Below, piece after piece: positions 1 to 28,486 of a stretch of DNA of 64,000 nt (position 1 is the first letter of the stretch; the number at the start of each line of letters is the position of its first letter). The stretch is from Elysia chlorotica (taxonomy: Eukaryota; Mollusca; Gastropoda; Plakobranchidae): positions 1 to 64,000 of the forward strand of contig RQTK01000086.1 of assembly GCA_003991915.1 (NCBI GenBank), read 5' to 3'. Position numbers and translations under genes: made by a program. Below the pieces are notes generated by a model. That model was not told where the DNA came from. It saw only the letters and a list, made by a program, of their open reading frames with translations, and did not search any database.

Positions 1-565
1 TGAAAGTCCAATTCTAAAAAATAACTGAGAAAATTAATGTTTTAAACTGAAATGGTTGGTGGGAAAGAAGAAAGGTTTTTAAGGAAAAAAGTGATTGGGA
101 ATTTATAATAAAAAAAAATAGGCAACAAGGACAGTTTATAACCACTAGGGCCTCTCACTACTGTGATTTGTAGGCCTTACTTGAATCAAGTTTAATAAAT
201 ACCACAATGAGGTGCTTTTTCTGTAAATCATGGTATGCATACTACAAAATAGGTTTGGTAGGTGTTTTGCGCGCATTAAAACGAGCCAGAGCTTAAAATG
301 GTGATACTTCTTTTTCAAAGTGGGGGATGATTTGTCACTAATGTCCATTGTTATCATTTGGGATATTGTGAGAACTGTTATCAAGACAACGTCTAACAAT
401 TTTACAGGAGGTCATACAGGATGGTTGTGTATGACTACTACTATATTGTACCTAAGCATCACTACTATCATTACCATTTAAATTTTTTTAGTGCAAATAA
501 AAAAAAAGAATCAAACATATTTTGATAAGACACGATTTTAACCTGCAATTTTTTTTTCTCCCCAG

Positions 566-17552
<16,987 letters not shown>

Positions 17553-17743
17553 ATTCAATACACTTTAAAGCAGATTAAGATATTCTGACGAGGTGTTTGT
17601 TAGTATGATTGTTTTGTTACTTTTTCGGATAAATGAAATCGAAATTTCGACAATTAAAAAGGCAACAATTTTTGGTACAAACTGCTACAAATTTTATAAA
17701 GAAACCTAACAATTACCTCTAGAGTTAGTTTGTGTTTCTAGCA

Positions 17744-17749
17744 AATAAA
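17744..17749 (+). promoter_or_regulatory. Candidate polyadenylation signal of the aquaporin
   Basis: AATAAA lies 192 bases after the stop codon in AT-rich sequence. Other AATAAA-like hexamers follow further down (near 18400 and 18610), so the real cleavage site cannot be chosen from sequence alone. Confidence 0.4.
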
Positions 17750-17887
17750 CAAAAAAGTTAGTAAAAAAGAAAGGTTTTAATTTACTACTTAGCATTAAAA
17801 GAAGTTAAGTAAAGGTGATGGTTGTAACGGTTTAGTTAATTTCCGTCGTGGTTATAACACTTCGGTTTAAAATTACTCAGTGTAATC

Positions 17888-17955
17888 CATCACCATGTAT
17901 TTAGATCTTAATCGTTTGTAACATCACCATGTATTTAGACCTTAATCGTTTGTAT
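17888..17955 (+). repeat. 34-bp tandem duplication
   Basis: CATCACCATGTATTTAGA followed by a C/TCTTAATCGTTTGTA block occurs twice in succession with one substitution, inside the likely aquaporin 3' untranslated region. Confidence 0.85.
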
Positions 17956-19060
17956 AGGCGTGAATGTATATTTTAAATACTTGTTTTTCATTATGTTTCA
18001 GTAATTTCAATCTTTTCTTTTCCCTACCTCCTTAAAATATATTTAAATATTTCAGGCTATTTAATATAATTGGTTTCTCTCTCTGTTTCAAACCAACGTA
18101 CCTCAACTAATTCTCAAACGGAGGCTTTATTTTTACTAAGACTTAAATTAGCAGTATCTCGGTTAATATAAAACGTCATGGCTATTATAGTTGCTGGTAA
18201 ATATAGCACAATTTTTTTCTGTGGGTAAAGAAACTTTACATCAATCAATTTGTTAGATATAGAGGTATCTTTTCTATTTTGAACACAATTTTGTGACTAT
18301 AAAAATGGGCATACATCTTCACGTTACCAACACATTTTTTACTTTTCTACACGTTTCGGTTTATACAAAATATGTTCCTTAAACGTATGGCAAAGAAGAA
18401 TAAATAATAAATTTAATGTATGGGTGTGCGGAATCTAAATGCACGTGAGAGTAACATAAAGATGATAGTTTTAGGTAGAAGACGCTGCTAAATGTGACTA
18501 TTATTTACAAGTCTTTTTTACTAAGATCATTCAATTTTTTGTCAACTTGATGCATGCTATCTACGAATTGTCATCTTTTTTCCTGAAAGTTTGAGTTTTT
18601 AGTGTATGTAATAAAGGCAATTTTAGATGTCTGACATGCATTTAAAATGTATCAATTATTAATGTAAATCGTAAGCCCAACAAGAGGATCATTTTGATGT
18701 TAGTAATCGTAGACTCACTAATGACATTACTGAATCTTCTGAGCATTTCAAATTTTACATTTAAATTTTCATATAAATCAATCTTCATCACTTGATAATC
18801 AAAGCAAATCGCTATATTTATGTAACCATCATCCTATAGGTATTCAGTAAAGTATTTAAAAACAATATTGTGTACCACGCAGTATATTTTTGAGCAAATA
18901 AACGTTTACTGTTCTTATCTTGGTGTTTGTCTACAGCTTGTGTATTATTTGTTTTTCTCTCAGTTAAAATCACAAATATTTAATGTATTCCTTCTCCTTA
19001 CAAACGAATTGACGACAAAAAAAATGACAATGAATTTTATACTGCTGCTCATGATAATGA

Positions 19061-19332
19061 TCATAACAACAACCACCACCACAACAACAACAACAACGAA
19101 TAACAACAACAACAACCTCAACAACAACAACAACAACAATAATAATAATAATANNNNNNNNNNNNNNNNNNNNNNNNNNNNNNNNNNNNNNNNNNNNNNN
19201 NNNNNNNNNNNNNNNNNNNNNNNNNNNNNNNNNNNNNNNNNNNNNNNNNNNNNNNNNNNNNNNNNNNNNNNNNNNNNNNNNNNNNNNNNNNNNNNNNNNN
19301 NNNNNNNNNNNNNNNNNNNNNNNNNNATAATA

Positions 19333-19401
<69 letters not shown>
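19061..19401. repeat. (ACA)n/(ATA)n array containing an assembly gap
   Basis: Left of the gap ACA units pass into ATA units; right of the gap are about 25 ATA units. The unsequenced part (19154-19326) is therefore probably more of the same array, of unknown true length. Confidence 0.9.
19154..19326. other. Assembly gap (N run)
   Basis: 173 undetermined bases inside a trinucleotide array. Confidence 1.
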
Positions 19402-19405
<4 letters not shown>

Positions 19406-20149
19406 TAAATATAAATATATTATAATGATAATAATGGTGATGATAGTGCTGATGATGGTAGTGAAGGTGTTGAATCTATTTAATGCTTTTATTTTATTTT
19501 TTAATTTTAATTATTATCCTAAAAAATAATAAAGCATCTTGGTGGTAGAATTTCGAAAGTTGAGTGTTTTATTAAGTCGTTCAAGAAAATATTGTAATGA
19601 AAACTAGAGTCTAGTGGTGATATGGAATGTGTAAAAAAACAATCACTTTATAAACCGCTTATAACAAATGCCAAAGAACAAAACTACCTACACCCACCCA
19701 CTAAATTGAAAAACTAAAGATTAAAACGACGGCAAAGTAGAATTTTATGAAAAGCAAGAACACACATACACACAAAAACAATTCATAGTTTAGTAAATTT
19801 CAACTTCTTGACTTGTGCGTTTCTTCAAGGGTAATGCGCTAACCTGTATGTGAGATCCGATAAATTTAAAATGCAAGTTAAGATGATGAAGTTGATCTGG
19901 GAAGAATCGGTGGTAGAGAAAGGCATCAATTCTCTCCGGGACGTACTGGCTGCTAAGGCAAATCCAAGTAGGCTTTTACCATGTCTTTGTCCGCTTCTGT
20001 TTGCGGTTTCAAGGGACCGGACTCTGTATCAGGCCCATCTCTTCAGTCCTAATGCACGCCCCTTATGTTCTCTTTCAACCTTTCCCTCATTCACTCCGAA
20101 TGTAGACTGGTTTTATAGGAGGGTGGAGATGGAAATAAAGGGCAGATAT

Positions 20150-20375
20150 AACTTCAGTCTTTAAAGAAGATGACACATTTTCTATTCGAAATTTTCCGGG
20201 TTCGATTCCTGATGAGGCTTAATCGTTCTCAGTTGGTTCGGTCGATTTTAGTATACATGTAATTTATTGGAACGGCTGACACAAAAATCCTGGTTTCTTG
20301 GGCCTATCTTAGTCTGGCAGAAATCACAAACCGAAAGGCATTAGTCTTGAGACCGTCCCCGTATACAATCCAATT
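20150..20375 (+). mobile_element. SINE copy, sense, damaged head
   Basis: A perfect B box at 20199-20209 (GGTTCGATTCC), then CTCAGTTGGTTCGGTCGATT, TCCTGGTTTCTTGGGCC and TTAGTCTTGAGACCGTCC, the same order of blocks as in the other copies. The A box is not recognisable. The copy ends shortly before the retrotransposon at 20530. Confidence 0.6.
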
Positions 20376-20476
20376 TAGGATCTTTTGTCAATTTTAGCTA
20401 AGAGTCAGAAATAAGGAAGTTAACAACAAAAGCGTTCTGTAATCTAGTTTACTTTATAATCAATATTTGACATGGC

Positions 20477-20529
20477 AATTAAATAAAATTAACACCTTAC
20501 ATTTATGCATACATATTAGTCCTGAAACA
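20477..20529 (+). repeat. 53-bp direct repeat, left copy
   Basis: It matches 23078-23130 with 4 differences. It ends exactly where similarity to the retrotransposon starts, so it marks the 5' junction of that element. Confidence 0.85.
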
Positions 20530-20534
20530 ACATC

Positions 20535-22820
20535 ATGAACAAGCCCTTCAATGAAAAGGAGATGAAAGAAGCCCTCAACACCCTGCCACAGAAAAAATCA
20601 CCTGGTCCTGACAAGATCACCAACGAAATGCTGAAAAATCTGGGACGGAAGGCAAATAACAAACTCCTGATTATCTTTAACAACAGCTGGACAAAAGGTC
20701 ATGTTCCCCAGATCTGGCGAGAAGCTGATATGGTGCCCACACACAAGCAAGGGAAAGATCGGACGAAGGTGGATAGTTATAGGCCAATCAGCCTGACCAG
20801 CTGTGTGGGAAAACTTCTGGAGAGGCTCATAAACACCAGACTCTGTTGGTATCTAGAAAGCAAAAACCTGCTCACACCAGAACAAGGAGGATTCAGACAA
20901 CACATATCAACGGAGGATCAGATCACCTACATAGCCCAGAAGGTAGAGGACGGCTTCCAAGAAAAGAAAAACACCTTGGCAATCTGGGTTGACATGGAAA
21001 AGGCCTTTGACGGGGTATGGAAGGATGGCTTGAGACTAAAACTCCGAAAGAATGGCATATCCGGCTGCATGTTCAAATGGATTTCACAGTACCTGAGCAA
21101 TAGAAAAGCAAGAGTCCATGTGAATGGAACTTACAGCCGTAAGAAAACACTGAGAGAAGGAGTGCCCCAAGGAGGAGTCCTCAGCCCTACACTTTTCCTT
21201 ATTTTCATCAATGACATAGTCAAAGACCTCCCCAGGAATGTCCATGGAGCCATCTATGCCGATGATCTTGTTCTCTGGTGCTCTGAGGAATATACATCCA
21301 CTGCCAACTACCGTCTACAAGAGGCCCTCAACACCTTAGAAAAGTGGACAAAGCAATGGCTAATGACCATAAACAGTGCAAAAACAACTTACACTGTCTT
21401 TAGCCTCTCAACAAAGAAACAAAAAGTCACCCTGAAACTGAATGGCCAGGCTCTCCCTGCAGAAGATAACCCTACCTACCTTGGAGTGACCTTCGACAAA
21501 CGCCTCACTTGGAAAGAACAAACAGAGAAAGCAGAGGCCAGGGCAAAGGCTCGTCTAGCAATAATGAAAAAGCTAGCAGGAACTCAATGGGGTGCTAATG
21601 CAAGAATCCTGAAAACCATGTACACAGGAAGAGTCCGGCCTGTTCTGGAGTATGGTGTATCAGCATGGGGCACAGCAGCCAAGTCCAACCTTGACAAGAT
21701 CACCAAGGTACAAAACCAGGCAACAAGAGTGATCACTGGAGCCATGAAGTCTACACCTATAAAGGAACTGGAAACAATCACAGGACTAGCACCCATTGTA
21801 CAGAGGAAAGATTCAAAGCTTCTCATCCAGGCTGCAAAGTTCAGACGACTGCCAGAGCACCCAATGAAAGACAGAATGTCACAACCAGTGAAAAGGAGGC
21901 TGAAAAGGGAGAGTTTTCTACATCAAGTAAGGTCACTAGAGAAGAAGAACCAGGACATGCAGGGCCAAAACCCCAAAGAACTGCCCCGCTGTGCAAAACA
22001 TCCAGCCTGGGAAGAAGAAACATCACTCCAGATCCATGAAACCATCCCTGGCATTGGCAAGAAGAGCTCACAGAATGACCTAGAGAAAAGATCACTTGCA
22101 GTAGAACACATCCAGACCAACTATCCAGCCACTGACTGGACACATGTATATACTGATGGTTCAGCTGAGAAGGCAGTCAGGAATGGTGGTGCCGGGATCT
22201 ACATAAAGTACCCTGGAGGTGAAGAGGACAAGATCTCAATCCCCACTGGAGTCTTCTCTACCAATTACAAGGCTGAAGCTACAGCTATACAGGAAGGAGC
22301 AGCACATGTCCAATCAAGCCCCCATTCAACAAAAAACATCGTTTTCCTGACAGATGCCTTGTCTGTTCTACAGGCCCTCAAATCCAGCAAAAACAAAGAC
22401 CTAAATGATCTGACCTCAGCGCTAACCTCGCTAAGCCAAACCCATACAATAGCCCTACAATGGATTCCCTCCCACTGCAATGTATTTGGCAATGAGACTG
22501 CTGACTTGCTAGCCAAAAAAGCAGCAGCGCTCCAACAAAATGACTACACAACAACATACAGTGAAGCAAAGACAATAATCCATGCCCAACAACATGAGGA
22601 ATGGCTGCAGGAACACCCCAACCATGTCCAAAATGATGCTTATCATGCACTGACAAGAGCTGAACAAGTGGTCATTTTTAGGCTCAGAACAGGACACAAC
22701 CGCCTGAATCACCACCTCTACACAAAGCTCCACATTGGAACATCAGACCAGTGCACATGCCAAACTGGAGGTCAAACAGTCATCCATGTCCTACAACACT
22801 GCCCCATGTATGAAAACTAA
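20535..22820 (+). CDS. Reverse transcriptase-RNase H polyprotein fragment
   Basis: 761 codons from the first Met to TAA. Reverse transcriptase motifs appear in order: KKSPGPDKI (21-29), SYRPISLTSCVGKLLE (81-96), VDMEKAFDGVW (152-162), GVPQGGVLSP (209-218) and the catalytic YADD (241-244). The thumb region includes YLGVTFD and YGVSAWG. An RNase H domain follows: Asp541 in YTDGS, Glu581 in YKAEA, Asp607 in LTDALS and Asp657 in NETADLLA are all kept, with SHCNVFGNE. The C-terminus has a CTCQTGG...HCPMYEN zinc-knuckle-like segment. It is a fragment: the start Met is simply the first one after the 5' truncation (in-frame stop at 20523), and the natural C-terminus lies in another frame. It makes cDNA of its own RNA if expressed; transposition is unlikely without the endonuclease. 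Confidence 0.93.
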   Translation: MNKPFNEKEMKEALNTLPQKKSPGPDKITNEMLKNLGRKANNKLLIIFNNSWTKGHVPQIWREADMVPTHKQGKDRTKVDSYRPISLTSCVGKLLERLINTRLCWYLESKNLLTPEQGGFRQHISTEDQITYIAQKVEDGFQEKKNTLAIWVDMEKAFDGVWKDGLRLKLRKNGISGCMFKWISQYLSNRKARVHVNGTYSRKKTLREGVPQGGVLSPTLFLIFINDIVKDLPRNVHGAIYADDLVLWCSEEYTSTANYRLQEALNTLEKWTKQWLMTINSAKTTYTVFSLSTKKQKVTLKLNGQALPAEDNPTYLGVTFDKRLTWKEQTEKAEARAKARLAIMKKLAGTQWGANARILKTMYTGRVRPVLEYGVSAWGTAAKSNLDKITKVQNQATRVITGAMKSTPIKELETITGLAPIVQRKDSKLLIQAAKFRRLPEHPMKDRMSQPVKRRLKRESFLHQVRSLEKKNQDMQGQNPKELPRCAKHPAWEEETSLQIHETIPGIGKKSSQNDLEKRSLAVEHIQTNYPATDWTHVYTDGSAEKAVRNGGAGIYIKYPGGEEDKISIPTGVFSTNYKAEATAIQEGAAHVQSSPHSTKNIVFLTDALSVLQALKSSKNKDLNDLTSALTSLSQTHTIALQWIPSHCNVFGNETADLLAKKAAALQQNDYTTTYSEAKTIIHAQQHEEWLQEHPNHVQNDAYHALTRAEQVVIFRLRTGHNRLNHHLYTKLHIGTSDQCTCQTGGQTVIHVLQHCPMYEN

Positions 22821-22930
22821 GAAACCTGATGTGGCCACAGGACACACCAATGGCACAGAAGCTGTATGGAAGCCTGGAGGATCTACGGCGCACAGCAACA
22901 TTCATGTCAGAGACTGGGCTGTCCATTTGA
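22820..22930 (+). pseudogene. Frameshifted C-terminal end of the retrotransposon ORF
   Basis: One base appears to be missing near 22818. In the +1-shifted frame the reading continues without stop for 36 codons to TGA at 22928-22930, with MWPQDTPMAQKLYG and FMSETGLSI visible; such an ending is common after the CPxY motif in I-like elements. Directly after the stop comes the AAG-rich tail. Confidence 0.75.
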
Positions 22931-23077
22931 GTGAACGCAAAGAAGAAGAAGAAGAAGAAAGAAGTTCCACCGAGTTTCAAAGAAATAAATAACATGGATG
23001 TAATTAAATAGATATGCTATTCATGGAATAATTTCTCAATGCATGTACATGTATATTGTAGGACAGTCGATCTTGTG

Positions 23078-23130
23078 AATTAAATATAATTAACATTTTA
23101 CATTTATGCATACTTATTAGTCCTGAAACA
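23078..23130 (+). repeat. 53-bp direct repeat, right copy
   Basis: Partner of 20477-20529 (4 of 53 differ). It is not adjacent to the AAG tail: about 110 bp of other AT-rich sequence lies between. Confidence 0.85.
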
Positions 23131-24503
23131 GGTAAATGTATTCATCAGCTGTTACAAGCATTTTAGTCTTATCATTAAAACAACAACATTTTTTTTTATC
23201 ATCGGCTGCATCGAATGATTTTTAGCAAAAAGATATTAATATCACATATATTAAGTCCTGACCAGATTGTTGTTGATAGGTAGACCTTAAGTTCTAAACA
23301 GGGAAACAAATTTCTGTATTGTTATATTTACAGGAGTGAAGCTTTCTACTATTGTAACGCCTTATAAAATTCAAAGGAGGAGCATAACACTATAGGGCGA
23401 TGGATCCCAAGACTCACGACTGTCAGTGTATCATAGACATTCTCAAATCTTTTCTTTCTTTTAAAGACCTCTCAAAGATCCTATGAAAGGAGACCTACAT
23501 AGTTATCTTTAAGGCCCAAAATAAAAACGTTCTATTCCTTACGCCAACCACTAGCACTTTCATTAAGCATTACTTTCAAAGAAATTCAATTCAAATTCAT
23601 AATATAAAAATCGTTTACGATTGTTTGCATCTCCTATATGGACAACCCAACAGTTTCGCCATCTTTAGATGAATAAACGATTTCGCTAGTTGTAGGCTAG
23701 ATCTAGACAATTTTGACCAAATGTAAGGGGAATGGGCTTTTGAGACGTGAAAAGTAGTCATGGATGAAGAACAACATTTTCTTTAAAAGATGTTGTGTGT
23801 ATAAAATATTTTCAATGCCACCCACTGCGACGACTGGTGCATGGTCACTCTCACACTGTGTTTCAGGATATGTCTTGACGAAAATAATTGCGTTTATAAA
23901 CCTTTTGTTCAGAAGGATGGCATCTATCTGGTTACGCGCGCCTTCACCTGGGTTTATCCAGGTCTATAACCTTCTCAGGTGTTAAGAGAAATAAGTATTT
24001 CCAATAAACATAATTAGACTTGACTTGTGCCCATTCCACCTTCCTCTCCCCTTTCGCCTTTCTTGCCTAAGCCATAACCTCCGACGACATCCTTAACTTT
24101 TTCGGAACATACTTTTGCATTGAAACCCTCAATAGCGATCTTTACCTCTTGCGATATGCAAATATTTTTGCCCCAATCCAGGTCTTCATAAAAATTATCA
24201 ATTTCTAGGGCATGAGGTAACAATGTACATACAATGTAGATAAATCCTGCTCTGGAGGCCATTTAATATTTCTTTTCACATAGAAAATTTATATCAAGAC
24301 AGTATCAATGTGGACAAATGTGCAGGGCTGTTATACGGTACATTAAAATTTTCAGTGACAGTAAGTATGTTTCCTATATGGGCTATGTAATAGCAAACAC
24401 TACAGCTTCAAGTTCATATAAATCTAGCTCATAGTAATGTATAGACTAGGGCAGAACTACAAATATCTGGTAGACTTGATACTCGATGCTTTTTTTAAGC
24501 TAC

Positions 24504-24710
24504 TGTAATTTAGCAAGGGAGACCAGTAGCTGAATGAATGAAAACAGTTTTAGAATGGATACCTTCCCTTAGAATAAAAGAACATGAGGATGGAGAGGGT
24601 CCGTCAAAAAGACACACGAAGGAATGTAATTTAGCAAGGGAGACCAGTAGCTATATGAATCGAAAAAATATTAGAATGGATAGCTTCCCTTAGAATAAAA
24701 AAGCACATTC
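24504..24710 (+). repeat. Tandem duplication, period about 121 bp
   Basis: TGTAATTTAGCAAGGGAGAC at 24504 recurs at 24625, and both are followed by CAGTAGCT, a Met-Asn-like ATGAAT block and GAATGGATA.CTTCCCTTAG. The copies differ by several substitutions and the junction part is unique. Confidence 0.85.
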
Positions 24711-25453
24711 ATGACAAAGGACATGACATTGTACTGCCAAAAGTGATCTAGGACATAGTTTGATTCAATTAGGTACTGGAGTGAAGCGCGGAGTCATCTT
24801 CATGTGATGTATATGCTACACAATCTGTAGGCCCTACTTATTATGTATGTTGTCAAACTCTTTTAGAAAGAATTATATGAGTAAGTGACGAATTGGCGAA
24901 TGTGTTAGAGCGTCTTGCTTGAAATGAGCAAATGTGGGTTATTATTTGTTGCATTTCTGCTGAATGGTTGAGTGCCCGATGTCGGATGAGCTGTCTCTTT
25001 GTAGCACAATGTGAAATTTTCAAACGCTAGTCTGGAAACACCTAAGCGATACAATGTATTAAAGTGCTGACTATGGAAGTCAAATAACTGACAAAACATA
25101 CCAATAGCTTTGAGGACATGCGATTTAACTCTATATAGCACATTGTATGCGTTTAGTTTTAACTTGAAATAGTTGCCCAGTTTGTCTGTGCAGAGTAATA
25201 TATTCATTATCTTGCGTTTGATTTTGATTTGTTATATTTGTTTTTTTTTCGTTTTTTCTTCCTTGTTTCTTGCTTCTGGCTTTGGGATGGATTTCGAATG
25301 CTAAAAAAATTTGGGCTATGTTGAACTAAAACAATTTGTGCCTTATTATTGATAAATCCTTTTTTCTTTTAATTGCTTACTCTTACATTTTTTATTCCAC
25401 TTACTGTGCCTTTTTAGACAGACAAACAAACAGCCAGCCAGCCAGCCAGACAC

Positions 25454-25455
<2 letters not shown>

Positions 25456-25506
<51 letters not shown>
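25456..25506. repeat. (CAGA)n microsatellite
   Basis: About 12 units of the tetranucleotide, flanked by impure copies. Confidence 0.95.
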
Positions 25507-27049
25507 GTGACAGAAAGGCAGACAAACAGTCAGGGACAAATGTAGAGAAACATAGAAATGGTGTGAGTCAAATAGAGGTACAAAGAAAAAAAATGAGATT
25601 CATTTATCGAGGAAAAAAAAGTTAGAGACAGACAGAGACAGAGTACTAGATAGGTATAATCATACGATTATTTGGGAGAAAGAATAAAAATACAACCAAT
25701 AAACACACCTTTTTTAGGTTCAAGAAAATACGTTTAGACAGAGACAGAGACATGGAGAGACAACAATAACATTATCTAGGAAATTACAATAGCTTTAATA
25801 CAATATTTTCAAGCAACGGGTGTAATGAACTAAGAATAAGATTGAATCAATCCTATTTGGTTCAGTGGCAAAGAAATATAATATAAATTAGGAGGAAAGT
25901 AAATTACAGGGGAAAATAACCGAAACGTGTTCTACTTCCTAATATTTTCAGCATTTCTAATAATAGTAATTAAACTATTAATGAAACCTCCCTTTGAATT
26001 TAAAAATATAGGCTAAAAAAGTTTCCCACTGACAACTTAAAACAAATAATTATAAAGAAAATAGCGGTGAAGTAGAGAAGGCAACAATTAGAGGAAATAC
26101 AACACCATATAATATTAAATTCAAATGTTTATCACATTGAACGAAATAGAAACGCATTTTAATGAGAAAGTTCATTACACTGGATATAATATCGATCAGT
26201 GCAGTGTATTTTGAGTGTAATGTACCGAAGAAATGAGGCGTAAAATGAAATAATCACTAACATGTAAATATCCTCATTAGAGAGCTTTTTAGTACATGTA
26301 TCATCTAGATGTAGCAACCCACTAACAAGGTATCAGATCTATTTATCTATCTTTCTATTTATCTACCTACAATGTATCCATCTATTCGCCTACTGAATAT
26401 AATTATCAGTAATACAAATACAAAATTTATCTTCACTTAAGTCACCATAGCCACGTTTGCATCATTCAGCATGTTAATGTCCACAAAAGATACACATAAG
26501 CTTTGATTGTTTTGAGGACTTTGGATTTTGTATTGGCTGTTCTGACATGATATCCGTAAAATATGTTTCAATCTCTCTTTTTTTTTGCCCACTGCTGATA
26601 ACTAAATACATTGTGTTGCGACAATTTTATGTTGTTTATTTTTACAAATCAAAGTTTTGTTCCATATCTTTCAACATAGATGCCTAGTTAGTAACTATAT
26701 GAACCTTACTCGATAGTCTTCGGGTTTATTAACATAAGAAGCGAAAGCATGTTTTAGATATTTGCAAAGTAAACTTTGTATAAAATACTTTGATTTGATC
26801 AACTGTGAACCTCACTTGTTTTTCACTAATTAGTAAAAAAAAAAAAACTGTTTTAGTCAAATTCTGATTTTTTTTTCAACCTTAACGTGAACAATCAGAC
26901 ATTTGCAACAGCTATTCAAAGTTATTAATTTGTAAAAAAAAAACAACAAAAAAACGGCCTAAAAACGGACTTGTCACTATAACCACTACACAGAAAACCA
27001 ACAGCGTGCAATATTCGTGAATCAGTTTTGAAGTAAAAATGCTTCCTGT

Positions 27050-27135
27050 CTAATCATATTCAGAGCCGATGGTGATGCTGATGTCCGTTCCCTCCACAAA
27101 AGTTGAGTGGTACCATTTGTTGGTGTCCAGCACAA
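27050..27135 (-). CDS. Oxygenase exon 6 (C-terminus)
   Basis: Acceptor TCTGTGCAG, stop TAG at 27052-27050. It encodes VLDTNKWYHSTFVEGTDISI and a short tail. His324 in WYHST is the distal metal ligand. Confidence 0.93.
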
Positions 27136-28429
27136 CTGCACAGAGACAGAGAAAGAAAGAGATGGAGGTTTAGCCACGTTTAGGAAGTTTATAGAAAAAA
27201 ATACGAACTTAGAAAGGAACGTTTAGAAATTTTTATTGTCAGAAGCATGTGTTTTAATGATGCTATATTAATTATCTTAAATCTTCATCCTCCTCAAATT
27301 CATGATTTTAAATTTGCTTTCATGGTAAATGCATCATACCCACCCAAATATTGAAGAATTCAAATCATGATATAAAAAGTTAAGGGGTCTTTTCAAACTT
27401 GATAGTTCTTAATTCCACCTATCATAATGAAATATTTATAGAAATTGCATTAAAATCGTAACAAATCCAGAACAATACAAACTTATTTATTAATTTAGAC
27501 CCATCAAAGTATATTTACACTGGAAGTTCCACCAACGTTCTGTATCTTCATTTTGGCTCTTCTAAAATGATGCAAATGGTTTAGAATAAGTCTATGCCTG
27601 CTAGACTACCATAATAAGAGGAAGGCCTGTGCGCTTTGTATGAAACAGTTGGTTTCGAAAGATATGAAGGTGAAAAAAAGCAAGTTGCACTATGATAACA
27701 TAATTATTTTTTCAAAATTTATCCCAAATAAGGACGCTGTTTTCATCCTGGTCAAAAATAGCTCTTTGAAGAAAAATAATCATGCCTTGACTTAACCTAA
27801 GTTAATTTTCACAATGAATTTATAATAAAAAGGGACCAAATGCAAAAGCCCATCCCTTAACAAATAATATAGAACTAGATTGAAAAATTAGGTTGATCGA
27901 GGCGGTGTTGCCGAGCAAGTATGGGGATTGGCAGGAAGCTAATTTAAAGCCCAGCTCTTTATAAAGATCGATACTTGTGCGAAACCTAACCAAATTTCTT
28001 TCCCTTGCACTGAGACCGAGAGAACAGTTACTATTGCGTGAAATTGAGTAGGTCCTGCTTAAGCCTGGGTGCTCAATATAATAGAGATTCACTTGTAAGA
28101 ATAAGGGACATCCTAAGGGTTAACTATAAATGCATTTATTCTTGTACTTCTTTAGTTTGTTTCAGCAAAGTGAAAAGTAAAAATGATGCTTCCAAGTAGA
28201 TTAAATTGCCCTAGAAATCGACAGACATGTCTAGAAGTCGAGACCCTAGCATGCTAAATTTAAATAGCATGTGGATAATAATTTTTTATGGGATGATTAA
28301 AAAATGTGCCCGTCGCTGTTATTGTTTACTTGGATGGGTTATTTTAGCCCAAATACTTGTATTTTCAATTGAAAGAAAAGTCATATGATGATGAGAAGGA
28401 AAGAAGGGGAAGGATTTCGGGAGAAGGGC

Positions 28430-28486
<57 letters not shown>

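Larger units (their letters stand above)
17553..20476. other. Aquaporin 3' flank, no gene seen
   Basis: AT-rich sequence with the 3' untranslated region, a 34-bp tandem duplication (17888-17955), an ACA/ATA array broken by a gap (19061-19401) and a SINE fragment. I see no coding exon. Confidence 0.7.
20530..22965 (+). mobile_element. 5'-truncated non-LTR retrotransposon, I superfamily type
   Basis: The body is the reverse transcriptase/RNase H frame at 20535-22820 plus a shifted C-terminal end and an (AAG)n-like tail at about 22940-22965. There is no ORF1, no endonuclease and no long terminal repeats; the N-terminal edge of the reverse transcriptase is also missing. This is the usual outcome of incomplete target-primed reverse transcription. 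The RNase H domain after the reverse transcriptase points to the I/Ingi/Nimb group rather than CR1, RTE or L1. The few lesions suggest a fairly recent insertion. Confidence 0.88.
23131..27049. other. Spacer between retrotransposon and oxygenase gene
   Basis: AT-rich, with a short antisense SINE-like block near 23395-23440 (GATCCCAAGACTCACGACTG), a 121-bp tandem duplication (24504-24710), a (CAGA)n array and degenerate CTAT/CAGA-like runs. I see no exon. The 3' untranslated region of the - strand oxygenase gene should occupy the right end. Confidence 0.65.

Noticed and set aside
25440..25510. CRISPR-like or minisatellite array
   Set aside because: It is a plain (CAGA)n tetranucleotide repeat with no spacers; no other candidate array has unique spacers.
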